A stretch of DNA of 64,000 bases, from contig NZ_JBNGOZ010000016.1 of assembly GCF_050589825.1 (NCBI RefSeq), positions 47,445-111,444 on the forward strand, given 5' to 3'. The DNA is from Carboxylicivirga longa (lineage in GTDB: Bacteria > Bacteroidota > Bacteroidia > Bacteroidales > Marinilabiliaceae). Below are positions 29,101 through 37,587 of this stretch, piece after piece (position 1 is the first letter of the stretch; every line of letters starts with the position of its first letter). Below the pieces are notes generated by a model that saw only the letters and a list, made by a program, of their open reading frames with translations, ran no database searches and was not told where the DNA came from. A program made the translations under genes and the position numbers.

Positions 29101-29411
29101 ATCGTGTAGACTTTAGCTACAAACATGATTTTGCGCTTAAGACAGGTAATGTGGGACACAAATTGCAGCTTAGCTTTGATATCAAAAATTTGATGAACTT
29201 TTTCAATTCAGACTGGGGGGTGGCCAAATATTTGAATCCTGAAATTGGTTCGGAAGCTCGTATCCTCAAATACGAAGGTGTTGATGCTGACGGTGTGGCT
29301 ACATTCTCTACGCCATCATCAATCCACGGGGGTACTAAAACATTTACCTCAAGATACTCATTGGGTCAATGTTGGTATGCATCAATTGGTATCAAGTATA
29401 TTTTCAATTAA
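26139..29411 (+). CDS. Oar-like TonB-dependent outer-membrane receptor
   Basis: This 1,090-aa receptor has a signal peptide (about 1-24), a carboxypeptidase-regulatory-like domain (about 28-110), and a plug with DGANFNNNFGLSDALPGGGNPISIEA-like Oar signatures. Sequence such as GGGVNAITKSGTNNFKGSAY follows, then a 22-strand-type barrel ending in an aromatic residue (IKYIFN). These features match the Oar subgroup rather than SusC, and no SusD follows. It imports or exports an unknown ligand across the outer membrane with TonB energy. The BACON/OB lipoprotein gene starts 17 bp downstream and is very likely its partner. Confidence 0.9.
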   Translation: MRKVFSLFACMIMLLAFFILQTNAQVTTSSMGGRVTDAEGAVIGATVIATHTPSGTTYGTITNTEGRFNFNGMRVGGPYTVKVTFIGYGDYVQNNITLSLAENYVMNVVLSDESTSIDEIMVTAVRTKFSNEKTGAVTNISNDQIVNLPTVSRSVEDITRLSPYGGKGMSFAGADGRTANFTVDGANFNNNFGLSDALPGGGNPISIEAIDELQVVIAPYDVRQTNFIGGGVNAITKSGTNNFKGSAYVFHRNENMRGDAVKGQQIAGAREKDRNTTYGLTFGGPIIKNKLFVFINAEKSETPTVANRWRASTDGIADADNYISRTTEDDLQTVSDFVSDKYGYNTGSYTNFPADESNTKLLGRIDWNITNKHRLALRYNYTKNTSWRSPNASSMDGGTRMSEARMSQASMSYANSMYSMDNLVHSFSFDLNSRLSDNISNQFLATYSKLDDVRGTDSDPFPFIDILKDGQAYLSLGYELFTWNNGVHNDVVNIKDEITYYAGNHKIFGGIAYEYKMADNAYMRNGTGYYRYSSLDDFLNGATPEIVNLTYGYNGESNPAARVRSNKIGVYAQDDWSVNDVFKLSFGLRLDALMFNNDDLMTNQAIKELDYSGRHIDTGKWPDANIIFSPRVGFVWDALGDKSLKVRGGTGLFSGNLPLVFFTNMPTNGGMVQYQAQINERNAANNGFTMDEFAGGLVTDANGRATIAALYDKLTGLGYPTTISPEDGTVPSAIAAVSPEFKMPQVWKSSVAVDYAFPTPFPFSATVEGIYNKTINGVTISDWSIPNAGGFARFNGVDNRPIYPDGYRTGTKAFVLENTSRGYGWSANVTLNAQPAEWISLMAAYTHTVAKDVTGMPGSNAESAFTYVPTVEGPNHIKLHNSQYTTPDRLVASLTAHDKSGNHYGLIYEGWRGGANYSYMTVNDMNSDGYNYDAIYIPTDKEVENGDFRFVSADDQTRFMDYVHSNDYLKDNQGDYAEAYSVYSPWVHRVDFSYKHDFALKTGNVGHKLQLSFDIKNLMNFFNSDWGVAKYLNPEIGSEARILKYEGVDADGVATFSTPSSIHGGTKTFTSRYSLGQCWYASIGIKYIFN

Positions 29412-29428
29412 TTAAAGCGCTAATAACT

Positions 29429-30943
29429 ATGAAATTAAAAAATATATTTCCATTTTTCATTGCATTGCTTGCACTTATGACGAGTTGTAATGATGAAGAA
29501 ACAATGACATTGCTTGATGAAATTCAAGTATCATCATCGTTTGTTGCTCTCCCTCTGGAGGGAGGCTCTACATCCATAACTATTACAGCGAAAGATAGCT
29601 GGTCTGCTGAGAAAGTAACTACTGAAAAAGATCCTGTTGAATGGTTAACTATTTCTTCAACTTCGGGTAGTGCCGGTGAGACTGAGATCACTTTTTCTGC
29701 ACCTGCTGCTTTAGATGGTCGCACCGCAGAGGTTTTACTCAATACTGGAGGGGTAACGCAGCGAATTAATATTATTCAAGGTCTTCCGCAAATATCAGAA
29801 GTTCCGGTTGCTGAAGTGCTTGCGGCGCCAGATGGTAAAAATTTCCGTGTAACGGGTGTTTGCACTAACATTACAAATACATTATATGGTAACTGGTATT
29901 TGACCGATGAAACGGGTGAATTATACATCTATGGTACACTTGATGCAAAAGGAGGAACAAAGAATTTTGAGAGTCTTGGGCTTGAAGTGGGCGATGAAGT
30001 AACAATTGAAGGACCAAAGTCATCGTATAAGGGAAATCCTCAAATGGTGAATGTAATGGTTGTCCAAATCAACAAATCACTTGTGAAAGTTGATTCTGTA
30101 GAAAACGCAATGCTTCCTCTCGAAGGTGGTGATTTTATTGCATATGTTACATGTAAAGGCGAAGGCCTATCCGTTGAAATTCCTGACGATGCCAAATCAT
30201 GGTTATCTATTTCATCGATCCAAACCGTAGGTACAAGCTCTGTAGTAACATTTAAAGCGGCAGTTAATGAGGGTGGAGATCGTGAAACAACGCTTACGTT
30301 CAGTACAACTGATGGAACAAAAGAATATACATCGCAAACCATGTTAAGCCAGGCAGGATCGATTATAGATGCAAGTATTGCAGAATTTCTTGCAGCAGAA
30401 GTGGGTAATACACAATACCGATTGTCTGGTGTTATTACTGGTATTTCAAACGATACATACGGTAATTTATACTTACGTGATTTCTCTGGTGAAACCTATG
30501 TTTATGGCATTGAAGATTTTGCAGATAAGGGTTTGAAAGAGGGGGACATTATTACAATTGTAGGAACACGTGCCGAATATAAAGGAACTCCCCAAGTAAA
30601 GGGTGCTGTTTTGGAAAGCTCTATTTCTGTTATTCCTGCTACTATTGCCGATGTACTTGCCAAAGAAGATTCGAGAGACATATATTATATGGTGACTGCT
30701 CAAGTGACATCAATTGTTAGGGAAGATTACGGTAATATGAATCTGAAAGACAGTAGTGGTGAAACTTATCTCCATGGTTGCTATCCGGGTTATGGAGCAA
30801 GCGGTGATGATCGAAAAGGTTTGATTGCTGCTAAAGGTCTTAAAGTAGGTGATACACTAACAGTAATTGCAAACAAAGGATCTTATGAGGGATCCAATCA
30901 GCTTACGAATGGTATTTACTTCAGTCATGAAAGTGCTAACTAG
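29429..30943 (+). CDS. BACON and OB-fold repeat lipoprotein
   Basis: The protein has 504 aa from the start MKLKNIF; an earlier in-frame codon at 29369 overlaps the receptor gene and lacks a signal sequence. The lipobox LMTSC gives lipidation near residue 21. Domains alternate: BACON 1 (about 35-120), OB-fold 1 (about 125-225), BACON 2 (about 230-315), OB-fold 2 (about 320-405) and OB-fold 3 (about 408-504). The OB repeats share YGNxYLxDxSGExYxxG and LKVGDxxTI. This layout suggests a surface ligand-binding lipoprotein working with the preceding receptor. OB-fold proteins of this kind often occur with nuclease or phosphate-scavenging loci, but no nuclease is present here. Confidence 0.85.
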   Translation: MKLKNIFPFFIALLALMTSCNDEETMTLLDEIQVSSSFVALPLEGGSTSITITAKDSWSAEKVTTEKDPVEWLTISSTSGSAGETEITFSAPAALDGRTAEVLLNTGGVTQRINIIQGLPQISEVPVAEVLAAPDGKNFRVTGVCTNITNTLYGNWYLTDETGELYIYGTLDAKGGTKNFESLGLEVGDEVTIEGPKSSYKGNPQMVNVMVVQINKSLVKVDSVENAMLPLEGGDFIAYVTCKGEGLSVEIPDDAKSWLSISSIQTVGTSSVVTFKAAVNEGGDRETTLTFSTTDGTKEYTSQTMLSQAGSIIDASIAEFLAAEVGNTQYRLSGVITGISNDTYGNLYLRDFSGETYVYGIEDFADKGLKEGDIITIVGTRAEYKGTPQVKGAVLESSISVIPATIADVLAKEDSRDIYYMVTAQVTSIVREDYGNMNLKDSSGETYLHGCYPGYGASGDDRKGLIAAKGLKVGDTLTVIANKGSYEGSNQLTNGIYFSHESAN

Positions 30944-30980
30944 TAGTAAATTCTGAAAGTTACATTTTAATTCATCATTT

Positions 30981-31036
30981 AGGGAACGGTTCTTTATAAG
31001 CATCTTACGCTAGAGAACCGTTCCCTAACACTTATT
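30981..31036 (+). repeat. Hairpin repeat, copy 2 (conserved loop)
   Basis: A perfect 13-bp stem (30981-30993 with 31014-31026) encloses a loop with TTATAAGCATC, and ACTTATT follows at 31030-31036. Copy 1 is at 3944-3997. Stem positions that differ between copies still pair, which points to selection for the fold. A separate true terminator begins 10 bp further on, so this hairpin is not needed for termination. Confidence 0.7.
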
Positions 31037-31045
31037 ACCTGGTAC

Positions 31046-31079
31046 AATAAAGGCTGCCTCATTCGAAGCAGCCTTTATT
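31046..31079. terminator. Bidirectional terminator
   Basis: A perfect 12-bp stem (AATAAAGGCTGC with its complement at 31068-31079) is followed by T-rich sequence. It separates the lipoprotein gene from the convergent dipeptidase gene. Confidence 0.85.
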
Positions 31080-31159
31080 TTTACTATTGTTATAACCTTA
31101 ATTATCATGTCTGTTAGTCTAACAATCTAAAGGTCTACAGTGCGTCCAAAGTCTGATTT

Positions 31160-32740
31160 TTAAAATTTCTCATCGTACTTGGTCCATAGATCATCGCCCA
31201 GTTGCCAGGCCACATTCACCACACGGTTACCCCAGTCAATGGTATAGCGGGTAAGGTGGGCAATAGTTTGTTTACGGCCCATGCTCATGGCAGCCAGCTC
31301 TGTTTCGCGTTGCTTGGCAAAAATCTCTTGTTGCAGGGGCAGTAGTACTTTATCCACATCGTGGCGCGCATCATTCCAGCGCAGCGCAGCCAGCGTGCTC
31401 ATGCGGTTAAATGCCCACCAGGCCGATTGACGACTGAAGCCATTGCGCCCCGGTGCTTTGTAGGAAGCCGGCAGATCGCTCACGCTGCAATAGATGGGAA
31501 TATATACCGAAGTCGCAATATTATCCTGTGCCATCCATACCAGGCCGCCAATCTCATCGGGTAGCCAATCGCGACTTTGGGTGATGGTGCCATACATGGT
31601 GTACCAACGTGCAATGGTGCGCTCGCCCAGCTTGCCCCATCCGCCTTCAATGTTATGCAGGTCATATTTATCGTAGGGCATAAAAGGGTTGGCGTAGGGA
31701 TGAGGGATGGTATCGCCTTCTTCCGTTACCTTTTTCAGGTGCCCCACCATGTCATAGGGGGTGTGCTCATAATAGTCTTTGAATACCTCAATCATCTTAT
31801 CAAGGGTAACTTTGCTATCCGGTTTCACCGAGAAAGGGTAGTCGCTGGCTTCAGGATCCAGTCCCAGCGACGGTGCCATCATGCTTAGTGCACGCCACTC
31901 ACGACGACGTGCCGCCATGGACTCACGGCCTTCGGGAGCATAGGCGTAGGCAAAACGGAAGGCTGCCGAATCAGGTTGCCACCAGGCACTGTCACGAGCC
32001 ATGTCAAACAGATTATCGGAGTACATAAAGTTATGGTGATCGGCCGTGTCCACCTCCAGGATGCGAGCCGCATTGGCATTCACACTCACGTGGCCGTCGG
32101 GCACGCGCTGTGCCACCCATATGGCGCCTACTTTGTCTTTTCCGGGGCCTACTATTTCAAGGTGCCACACTTCCTTTTTATCGGCTATGGTAAGGCATTC
32201 GCCCCAGTCGCGGTAGCCATATTCTTTGGTTAACTCATCCGTTAGTTGGATGGCTTCACGGGCAGTGGTGCAACGCTCCAGCATCAGCTGAATGAGGCGC
32301 TGGCAGTCGATTAACCCGGCTTCTGACACTAGCGATTCACGGCCGCCAAAAGTAGACTCTCCAATGGCTAGCTGCTTGGTATTCATGCAGGGATAGGCCG
32401 AATTGATAAATCCGTAGGTATGGCGCACCTGCGGTATCTCGCCCACCGGTGTATGTTTGTAGGCGGGCATCTTGCGGCTGTCGTCTTTCTCGCGGGCATA
32501 CATGGTTACCTTATCACGGCGTCCGTGTTTTTGCTCGGGTACAATGTTCATCCAGGCCCTTGTGCGGTGACTGTCATCGGTGTGCGAGGTCATTACTGAC
32601 CCATCAAAGCTGGCTTGCTTGCCAACTGTTATCGTTGTGCATCCTTCGGGAACACCGCCTTCCCAATCGGCCCTTATCTGTGCAGGTAAGCACTGTGCAG
32701 TACCTGCTAGCAACAAGATTGTAGCAATTTTTAATTTCAT
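31160..32740 (-). CDS. C69-family dipeptidase (exported)
   Basis: This 526-aa enzyme belongs to the Ntn-hydrolase dipeptidase family C69/U34. After a signal peptide the catalytic cysteine sits in EGCTTITVG (about residue 34), expected to become the new N terminus on maturation. HTYGFINSAYPCMNTKQLAIGEST is the conserved substrate-site region and TAREAIQLTDELTKEYGY follows. It would release amino acids from dipeptides in the periplasm. The start 6 bp upstream (32746) is equally possible. A paralogue lies at 46918-48579. Confidence 0.92.
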   Translation of the reverse strand: MKLKIATILLLAGTAQCLPAQIRADWEGGVPEGCTTITVGKQASFDGSVMTSHTDDSHRTRAWMNIVPEQKHGRRDKVTMYAREKDDSRKMPAYKHTPVGEIPQVRHTYGFINSAYPCMNTKQLAIGESTFGGRESLVSEAGLIDCQRLIQLMLERCTTAREAIQLTDELTKEYGYRDWGECLTIADKKEVWHLEIVGPGKDKVGAIWVAQRVPDGHVSVNANAARILEVDTADHHNFMYSDNLFDMARDSAWWQPDSAAFRFAYAYAPEGRESMAARRREWRALSMMAPSLGLDPEASDYPFSVKPDSKVTLDKMIEVFKDYYEHTPYDMVGHLKKVTEEGDTIPHPYANPFMPYDKYDLHNIEGGWGKLGERTIARWYTMYGTITQSRDWLPDEIGGLVWMAQDNIATSVYIPIYCSVSDLPASYKAPGRNGFSRQSAWWAFNRMSTLAALRWNDARHDVDKVLLPLQQEIFAKQRETELAAMSMGRKQTIAHLTRYTIDWGNRVVNVAWQLGDDLWTKYDEKF

Positions 32741-32845
32741 TGGCATAATAGTTTACAAGAATTACAAAATTATAAAAATGAATGAGGCATAAAATTCTAT
32801 TGACTACTTTTAATGATGGTATTAACGCCGATTAGCAGCTTTTGT

Positions 32846-32853
32846 TAACTTTG
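32846..32853 (+). promoter_or_regulatory. Putative -7 box (TAACTTTG) for the AsmA-like gene
   Basis: TAACTTTG matches TAnnTTTG, 30 bp before the AsmA-like start. It lies inside a longer upstream frame, which supports the downstream start at 32884. Confidence 0.45.
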
Positions 32854-32883
32854 TTATTTACACAAAACATAATTGATGCAAAT

Positions 32884-35331
32884 ATGAAGAAACTTTTAAA
32901 AATAGGTGGTCTTGTAATTGTCACCATCCTTTTGCTGTTACTGCTTTTGCCCACCCTGTTTAAGGGCAAAATAGAAGGCATCGTTAAAGAGCAGATTAAT
33001 GCCAATGTGAAGGCGAATGTGAACTATACTGATTTTTCCCTTTCGTTGATTAAGAATTTTCCTAACCTAAATATGGGTATTCGCGGGCTGTCAGTTGTGG
33101 GGCATGCACCATTTGAGTCGGATACATTGGTGTATCTCGATGAGTTTTCAACCGAGATGGGGCTGATCGGGGCTTTATCGGGCAGGATAGAAGTAAAATC
33201 AGTACGCTTAAATCAGTTGACGGTAAATGCACTGGTGCTGGCGGATTCTACAGCTAATTGGGACATTGCAATGGCTTCCGAAGTAGGGAGTGAAGAGGCT
33301 GATACTACGGCAGGAGAAGCGGCCTTTCAAGTGGTACTCGATGAGTTTATTATACGAGATGCCACGCTTAATTATCGTGATGAAACAATGGGTGTTGCTA
33401 CGCGTGTGGAAGGCTTTGATATGAGTCTATCGGGCGATATGTCGGCTCAGCAGACCAATCTGAATGTTCGTTCGGCCATTGAGCGTTTATTTATTGATTA
33501 TGGCAAGGTGCGTTATCTCAATGGTGTGTCAGTGGGACTGAGTGCCGGCATAGGGGCCGATATGGAAAAGCAAATCTATACATTCCTGGATAATGAGTTC
33601 ACATTAAATCGCCTGGCTTTGCACCTGGATGGCAGCGTGACCCTGAGAGAAGAGGCTGTGGGAATGGATCTTACCCTGGGAACAAGCAAAACTGATTTTA
33701 AATCCTTGCTGGCGCTAATACCCGAGGCTTACCTGAAAGATATTGAGGGACTGGAAACGGCCGGATCAATGCATTTGAATGCCACCGTAAAAGGCGATTA
33801 CGTGGATGAAGAACAGTTGCCGGCTTTTACACTTGAGATGGGGGTGCAGGATGGTAAGCTTCGTTATCCGCAGTTGCCCGAGTCGGTGAATGATATTCAG
33901 GTGGCTTTGCATGTTACTAATCCCGGTGGCAGTGCCGACCAAACAGAGGTTCAGCTGGAGCGCTTTCATTTTGAGGTGGCCAATAACCCCTTCGAGGCAA
34001 GTTTACAGCTTATCAATCCCGTATCAAATCCCACGTTTGATGCGGTGGCTAAAGGGCGCATCGACTTACAATCCTTGGCCAATGCCATTCCGATGGATAG
34101 CATGGACATGAAGGGACTGATTGAAACAGACTTTAGTATGGCGGGTGATTATGCTATGATAGAGGCGGAAGCTTATGATAAGATAGATGCATACGGTCGA
34201 ATGGAGCTGAAGGATTTTTTCTATGGCAGTAAGGATTTGCCGCAGGGGCTATTTATAGACAGGGCAGGTATGCAGTTGAGTGCACGTGCGGTTGAGCTTG
34301 AGTATTTCGACTGTAGAATGGGTAAAAGCGATTTTCGTTTGCAAGGGTCGGTACGCAACTACCTGGCTTATGCCTTGAATGACGGTGTGTTAAAAGGATC
34401 CTTAAAGCACCAATCCAAGCTGATCGATACCAATGAATTTTTAGCCATGGTTGGTGAGGAGACGGAAGCAGAAGGTGAAGCAGAAGAAACAGCGCTGGTG
34501 GCAGTGCCCAAAAATCTTGATCTTACCTTTGTATCGCAGATTGATGCTTTGTTGTATGATAAACTGCGCGTGGAGGATACGCGGGGTAAAATAACGGTGA
34601 AGAACGGTGTGGTGCGCCTCAATGGCCTGCAGATGCACTTGCTTGATGGAAGTCTTCAGATGAATGGGGAGTACAATACTGCCAATGTGAAAAAGCCTTT
34701 TGTGGATTTCAACTTCGACGGTAAGGAGCTGGATCTTAATATGACGGCCAATGCCTTTAGCGTAGTAGATTCGTTGTTGCCCATCGCGAAAAATACGACA
34801 GGAAAAGTATCGCCCCGCTTTCAGTTTAGCAGTGGGCTCAACCAGAAATCAGAGCTGGTGATGGCCAGTATTAACGGGGGAGGTTGGCTGCGTTCGGCAG
34901 CAGTTGAAGTGGCTGACTCGAAGATACAGAATGCCCTGGCATCCACGCTTAAAAATGATAGTTATCGTCGCATGCGGGCTGAGGATATCAATATTAACTT
35001 TGTGATTGAGAAGGGAAATGTAGTGGTGAAGCCCTTCAAGACCAAGGTGGGGGGCAAGATGGTGGAAGTGCAGGGCCGACAGGGGCTTGACCAGACCATC
35101 AATTATATTATTACTCTGCCGGTAACCCGTAAAGAAGTGGCTAAGATGGCCGGATCGCTGGGTATGGCTTTGCCCACCTCGGGTGATGACCTGATGGTGG
35201 ATGTGCTGGTGACCGGTACAGTGACAAAACCACAGCTGGGCTTTGATATGAATAAAGTGAAGAAGCAGGTGGAGAAAGAACTGAAGAAGGAAGGAGAAAA
35301 CCTGCTGAAGAATCTATTTAAAGGTTTCTAA
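32884..35331 (+). CDS. AsmA-family inner-membrane protein
   Basis: The protein has 815 aa from MKKLLKIGG. One N-terminal transmembrane helix (about 5-24) precedes a long repeated beta-rich AsmA/DUF748-like region, with GIRGLSVVG near residue 65 and an AsmA_2-type C-terminal domain (about 600-780). Such proteins bridge the inner and outer membranes, and the family has roles in lipid transport. It ends in a lysine-rich helix (VKKQVEKELKKEGENLLKNL). No partner genes are adjacent; its specific cargo is unknown. Confidence 0.88.
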   Translation: MKKLLKIGGLVIVTILLLLLLLPTLFKGKIEGIVKEQINANVKANVNYTDFSLSLIKNFPNLNMGIRGLSVVGHAPFESDTLVYLDEFSTEMGLIGALSGRIEVKSVRLNQLTVNALVLADSTANWDIAMASEVGSEEADTTAGEAAFQVVLDEFIIRDATLNYRDETMGVATRVEGFDMSLSGDMSAQQTNLNVRSAIERLFIDYGKVRYLNGVSVGLSAGIGADMEKQIYTFLDNEFTLNRLALHLDGSVTLREEAVGMDLTLGTSKTDFKSLLALIPEAYLKDIEGLETAGSMHLNATVKGDYVDEEQLPAFTLEMGVQDGKLRYPQLPESVNDIQVALHVTNPGGSADQTEVQLERFHFEVANNPFEASLQLINPVSNPTFDAVAKGRIDLQSLANAIPMDSMDMKGLIETDFSMAGDYAMIEAEAYDKIDAYGRMELKDFFYGSKDLPQGLFIDRAGMQLSARAVELEYFDCRMGKSDFRLQGSVRNYLAYALNDGVLKGSLKHQSKLIDTNEFLAMVGEETEAEGEAEETALVAVPKNLDLTFVSQIDALLYDKLRVEDTRGKITVKNGVVRLNGLQMHLLDGSLQMNGEYNTANVKKPFVDFNFDGKELDLNMTANAFSVVDSLLPIAKNTTGKVSPRFQFSSGLNQKSELVMASINGGGWLRSAAVEVADSKIQNALASTLKNDSYRRMRAEDININFVIEKGNVVVKPFKTKVGGKMVEVQGRQGLDQTINYIITLPVTRKEVAKMAGSLGMALPTSGDDLMVDVLVTGTVTKPQLGFDMNKVKKQVEKELKKEGENLLKNLFKGF

Positions 35332-35439
35332 AAGATAATGTGAGGGTGTCCGGTTAATGGGCATCCTCGCTTTTATAACTGATCCTCTAACATCTCCCCA
35401 ATTCACTAGTTCAACCAGTTTTTCGATTCAGCCAATGTC

Positions 35440-35700
35440 ACTGTTCCCACTGGCTAAAGCCGGCGATTACAGCTGCTAACAATTCCGGAGGAATAGAATA
35501 GGAATAACGCTGCGCGAAGCACAGGGTGAGCACGAAGTGTCGAAAACAACTGCAACGCAGTTGAATATGTCATCCAATGTGCATAGTTTACAGCTTCCCT
35601 ATACATTCAACCCACTCCGGGGTTGATGAGGAGTGATGCATGAATACCGTGGGCTTCGCCTGTGGTCATAAACAGACAACCCCGCCGGGGTTAAAATAAG
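35440..35700. repeat. Structured intergenic sequence, probable interspersed repeat remnant
   Basis: The 472-bp gap 35332-35803 contains no supported gene. It holds several hairpins in a row: CAACTGC/GCAGTTG (about 35547-35563), CAACCC/GGGGTTG (about 35608-35625) and AACCCC/GGGGTT (about 35679-35693). The minus-strand peptide around HGIHASLLINPGVG reads like the degraded coding fragments found repeatedly between Bacteroidota genes. I recall such elements but cannot confirm copy number. Confidence 0.4.
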
Positions 35701-35757
35701 AAATTTATGCGTAAATCTAGATTTTCCAGCGCTTATTGAAGCAAGCTCCATAAACAA

Positions 35758-35783
35758 AAAAAACCGACGCGAGTCGGTTTTTT
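35758..35783 (-). terminator. Terminator of rplS
   Basis: AAAAAACCGAC and GTCGGTTTTTT form an 11-bp stem with a GCGA tetraloop, 20 bp after the rplS stop on the minus strand. Confidence 0.9.
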
Positions 35784-35803
35784 CTTTACCATCATATAAT
35801 GGT

Positions 35804-36151
35804 TTAGCTTCTTTTCTCTTTAATACGTGCTTTCTTACCGGTAAGTCCGCGTAAGTAGTACAATTTAGCACGACGCACTTTACCTTGACGTAATAACTCT
35901 ACCTTATCGATAAAAGGTGAGTTGAATGGGAAAATACGTTCAACACCTACGTTGTTAGACATTTTTCTAACGGTGAAACGCTTATTGTTTCCCTGTCCTT
36001 TAATTTGGATAACAACACCTTTAAATACCTGAATACGTTCTTTGTTACCCTCTTTAATTTTGTATGATACCGCGATGTTATCACCGGGCCCAAAATCAGG
36101 CATTTCAACTCCGCCTTCAAAAGCGGCTTCGGCTACTTTAATTAAATCCAT
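35804..36151 (-). CDS. rplS: 50S ribosomal protein L19
   Basis: This 115-aa protein has the L19 signatures FGPGDNIAVSYKIKEGNKER, FKGVVIQIKGQGNNKRFTVRK and VGVERIFPFNSPFIDKVELLRQGKVRRAKLYYLR in order. It sits at the 30S-50S interface. It is monocistronic, with a TACTTTTG -7 box on the minus strand at 36237-36244 and its own strong terminator. It is not joined to rpsP-rimM-trmD as in many proteobacteria; a separate rplS is usual in Bacteroidota. Confidence 0.98.
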   Translation of the reverse strand: MDLIKVAEAAFEGGVEMPDFGPGDNIAVSYKIKEGNKERIQVFKGVVIQIKGQGNNKRFTVRKMSNNVGVERIFPFNSPFIDKVELLRQGKVRRAKLYYLRGLTGKKARIKEKRS

Positions 36152-36289
36152 TTTCTGAATCTTTTATTGGATTAAACGTTATTCACGCAACATTACCTGA
36201 CTCCCTCGTTCAATAAGAGGTTACGCAAATCGACTGCAAAAGTAGTGTTTCTTATCCGTAAATGGAAAATATTTGGCAATAAAATGCCA

Positions 36290-36574
36290 TCATTCTTCGT
36301 GATAGCTCTGCTTGTGACCTGAATCCTGAGAATTGGTTTCTCCCCGATTAAAAAAGCTGAATATAATATTTTTAAAATAGGTCGATATAGGTCGCAGCCA
36401 GCTGCTCACTAGAAAAGGAACAAAACGCATGGGATTGAGAAAAGATAATAGCTCAATATAGCGTAACTCCATCTTTTTTTCTGACAGCTTAATTTGATAG
36501 TAAAGCTTCATCTTCTCATTCTCGAAGTCGGCAAATGATCGAATGTGGTTATATGAGTTTTTACTTTGGTTCAT
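36290..36574 (-). CDS. Small hypothetical protein of the YtxH/holin-like cluster
   Basis: This 94-aa protein has no recognised domain. It is basic, with a central stretch FLNPMRFVPFLVSSWLRPISTYFKNIIFSF that may lie on the membrane. It overlaps the holin-like gene by 14 bp and is therefore co-translated. Small proteins of this type follow DUF1469/YtxH pairs in related bacteria, where the function is unknown. Confidence 0.6.
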   Translation of the reverse strand: MNQSKNSYNHIRSFADFENEKMKLYYQIKLSEKKMELRYIELLSFLNPMRFVPFLVSSWLRPISTYFKNIIFSFFNRGETNSQDSGHKQSYHEE

Positions 36575-36932
36575 CGTAATCGGTGAATTTGGGGAAGAAT
36601 AATTGAATAAAAGATTGAATGATGGGGCGGTGTATTAAGCTTCGCCGCAGGGCGTAAAATATTAGGGCCAGCAGTAAGTAAAATCCGGCTACAATAATAA
36701 AGCCTAAACCCTGACTATCCAGGTAGTCGTTAATCCAAAATGATATGGCCAGTGAGCTGAACAGCAGGACGAAGAAAAATAAGTAGAAGAGCCCCATTTT
36801 AACCAGCATGCCGGCGAAAAAACGTGACAGGTTCTCTGCAGTGTGCAGTTTGGCCAGATCCAGGCGGGCATTTATGTACTCTTCAAACTCCTCTTTTGCT
36901 TCATTTAATTCTTCAGATATATTTTCTTTCAT
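36561..36932 (-). CDS. Phage-holin-like (DUF1469/Holin-X) membrane protein
   Basis: This 123-aa protein has an acidic N-terminal helix followed by two transmembrane segments (about 42-70 and 76-97), with FWINDYLDSQGLGFIIVAGFYL between them. The pattern matches the putative actinobacterial holin-X / DUF1469 family, which is a resident envelope protein despite its name. It sits between a YtxH protein and a small hypothetical gene. No other phage genes are present, so it is not evidence for a prophage. Confidence 0.78.
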   Translation of the reverse strand: MKENISEELNEAKEEFEEYINARLDLAKLHTAENLSRFFAGMLVKMGLFYLFFFVLLFSSLAISFWINDYLDSQGLGFIIVAGFYLLLALIFYALRRSLIHRPIIQSFIQLFFPKFTDYDEPK

Positions 36933-37004
36933 GATGTGTGCGCATAAAATACCCCGAAAAGAAGCTCCTTTTCGGGATATCAGGTGACTGATTGAGTTTT
37001 TGTG

Positions 37005-37292
37005 TTAGTTAGCGCCATGGCTTGGTTCAAGATTTTTTTTGTACTCTTTAATCAGGTTCTCAATCTTGTGCTCAAGGTCGTTCATTTTCACTTTCATCTC
37101 TTCCTTTAACTCGCCACCCTTTGCTTTTACCTTGTCACGCATTTGTTGCAGCTCATCTTCCATTTCTTTGAGCTTTACTTTTATTTGTTCCCTTGTATCG
37201 CTGCCCTTCTGTGGGGCATAGAGTAATGCAATAGAGGCACCCAGAGCTGCTCCGGTTAGCAAGCCTCCCAAAAATAATCCGGTGTACTTCAT
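37005..37292 (-). CDS. YtxH-domain protein
   Basis: This 95-aa protein has an N-terminal glycine-rich membrane helix (GLFLGGLLTGAALGASIALLYAPQKGSDTRE) and then a charged coiled-coil tail rich in Lys and Glu. YtxH proteins are associated with envelope stress in many bacteria, but the molecular role is not defined. It heads a three-gene minus-strand cluster with the DUF1469 protein and a small hypothetical protein. TACTTTTG at 37331-37338 on the minus strand is a likely -7 box, 39 bp upstream. Confidence 0.82.
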   Translation of the reverse strand: MKYTGLFLGGLLTGAALGASIALLYAPQKGSDTREQIKVKLKEMEDELQQMRDKVKAKGGELKEEMKVKMNDLEHKIENLIKEYKKNLEPSHGAN

Positions 37293-37587
37293 GGTCTTTA
37301 AATTTAACGGTTATTAAAGTTAATAAGGTACAAAAGTAAATTGATGATGTCAATTTATTAATGTAGCAAATGACCCTGTTGATGGAAAGATAATCTAGAA
37401 TTATCACTCATGTCGCTATCAAGATGTCATTCGGCTTAAATTGTTTTTGATAAAGTTATAACTTTACATCCAAACCTTGAAGAGCCAACAACGAAATGGA
37501 TTATGATTAGTGATTTGTATCCTTACAACGGCAGGTTTTAAAATCGCAGCACAACAATGATGAATATGGACTTTTAAGAAAAGGAAG

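Noticed and set aside
36561..36932. Phage holin-like protein as a sign of a prophage
   Set aside because: No other phage genes are nearby, and it lies in the usual YtxH/DUF1469 envelope cluster.
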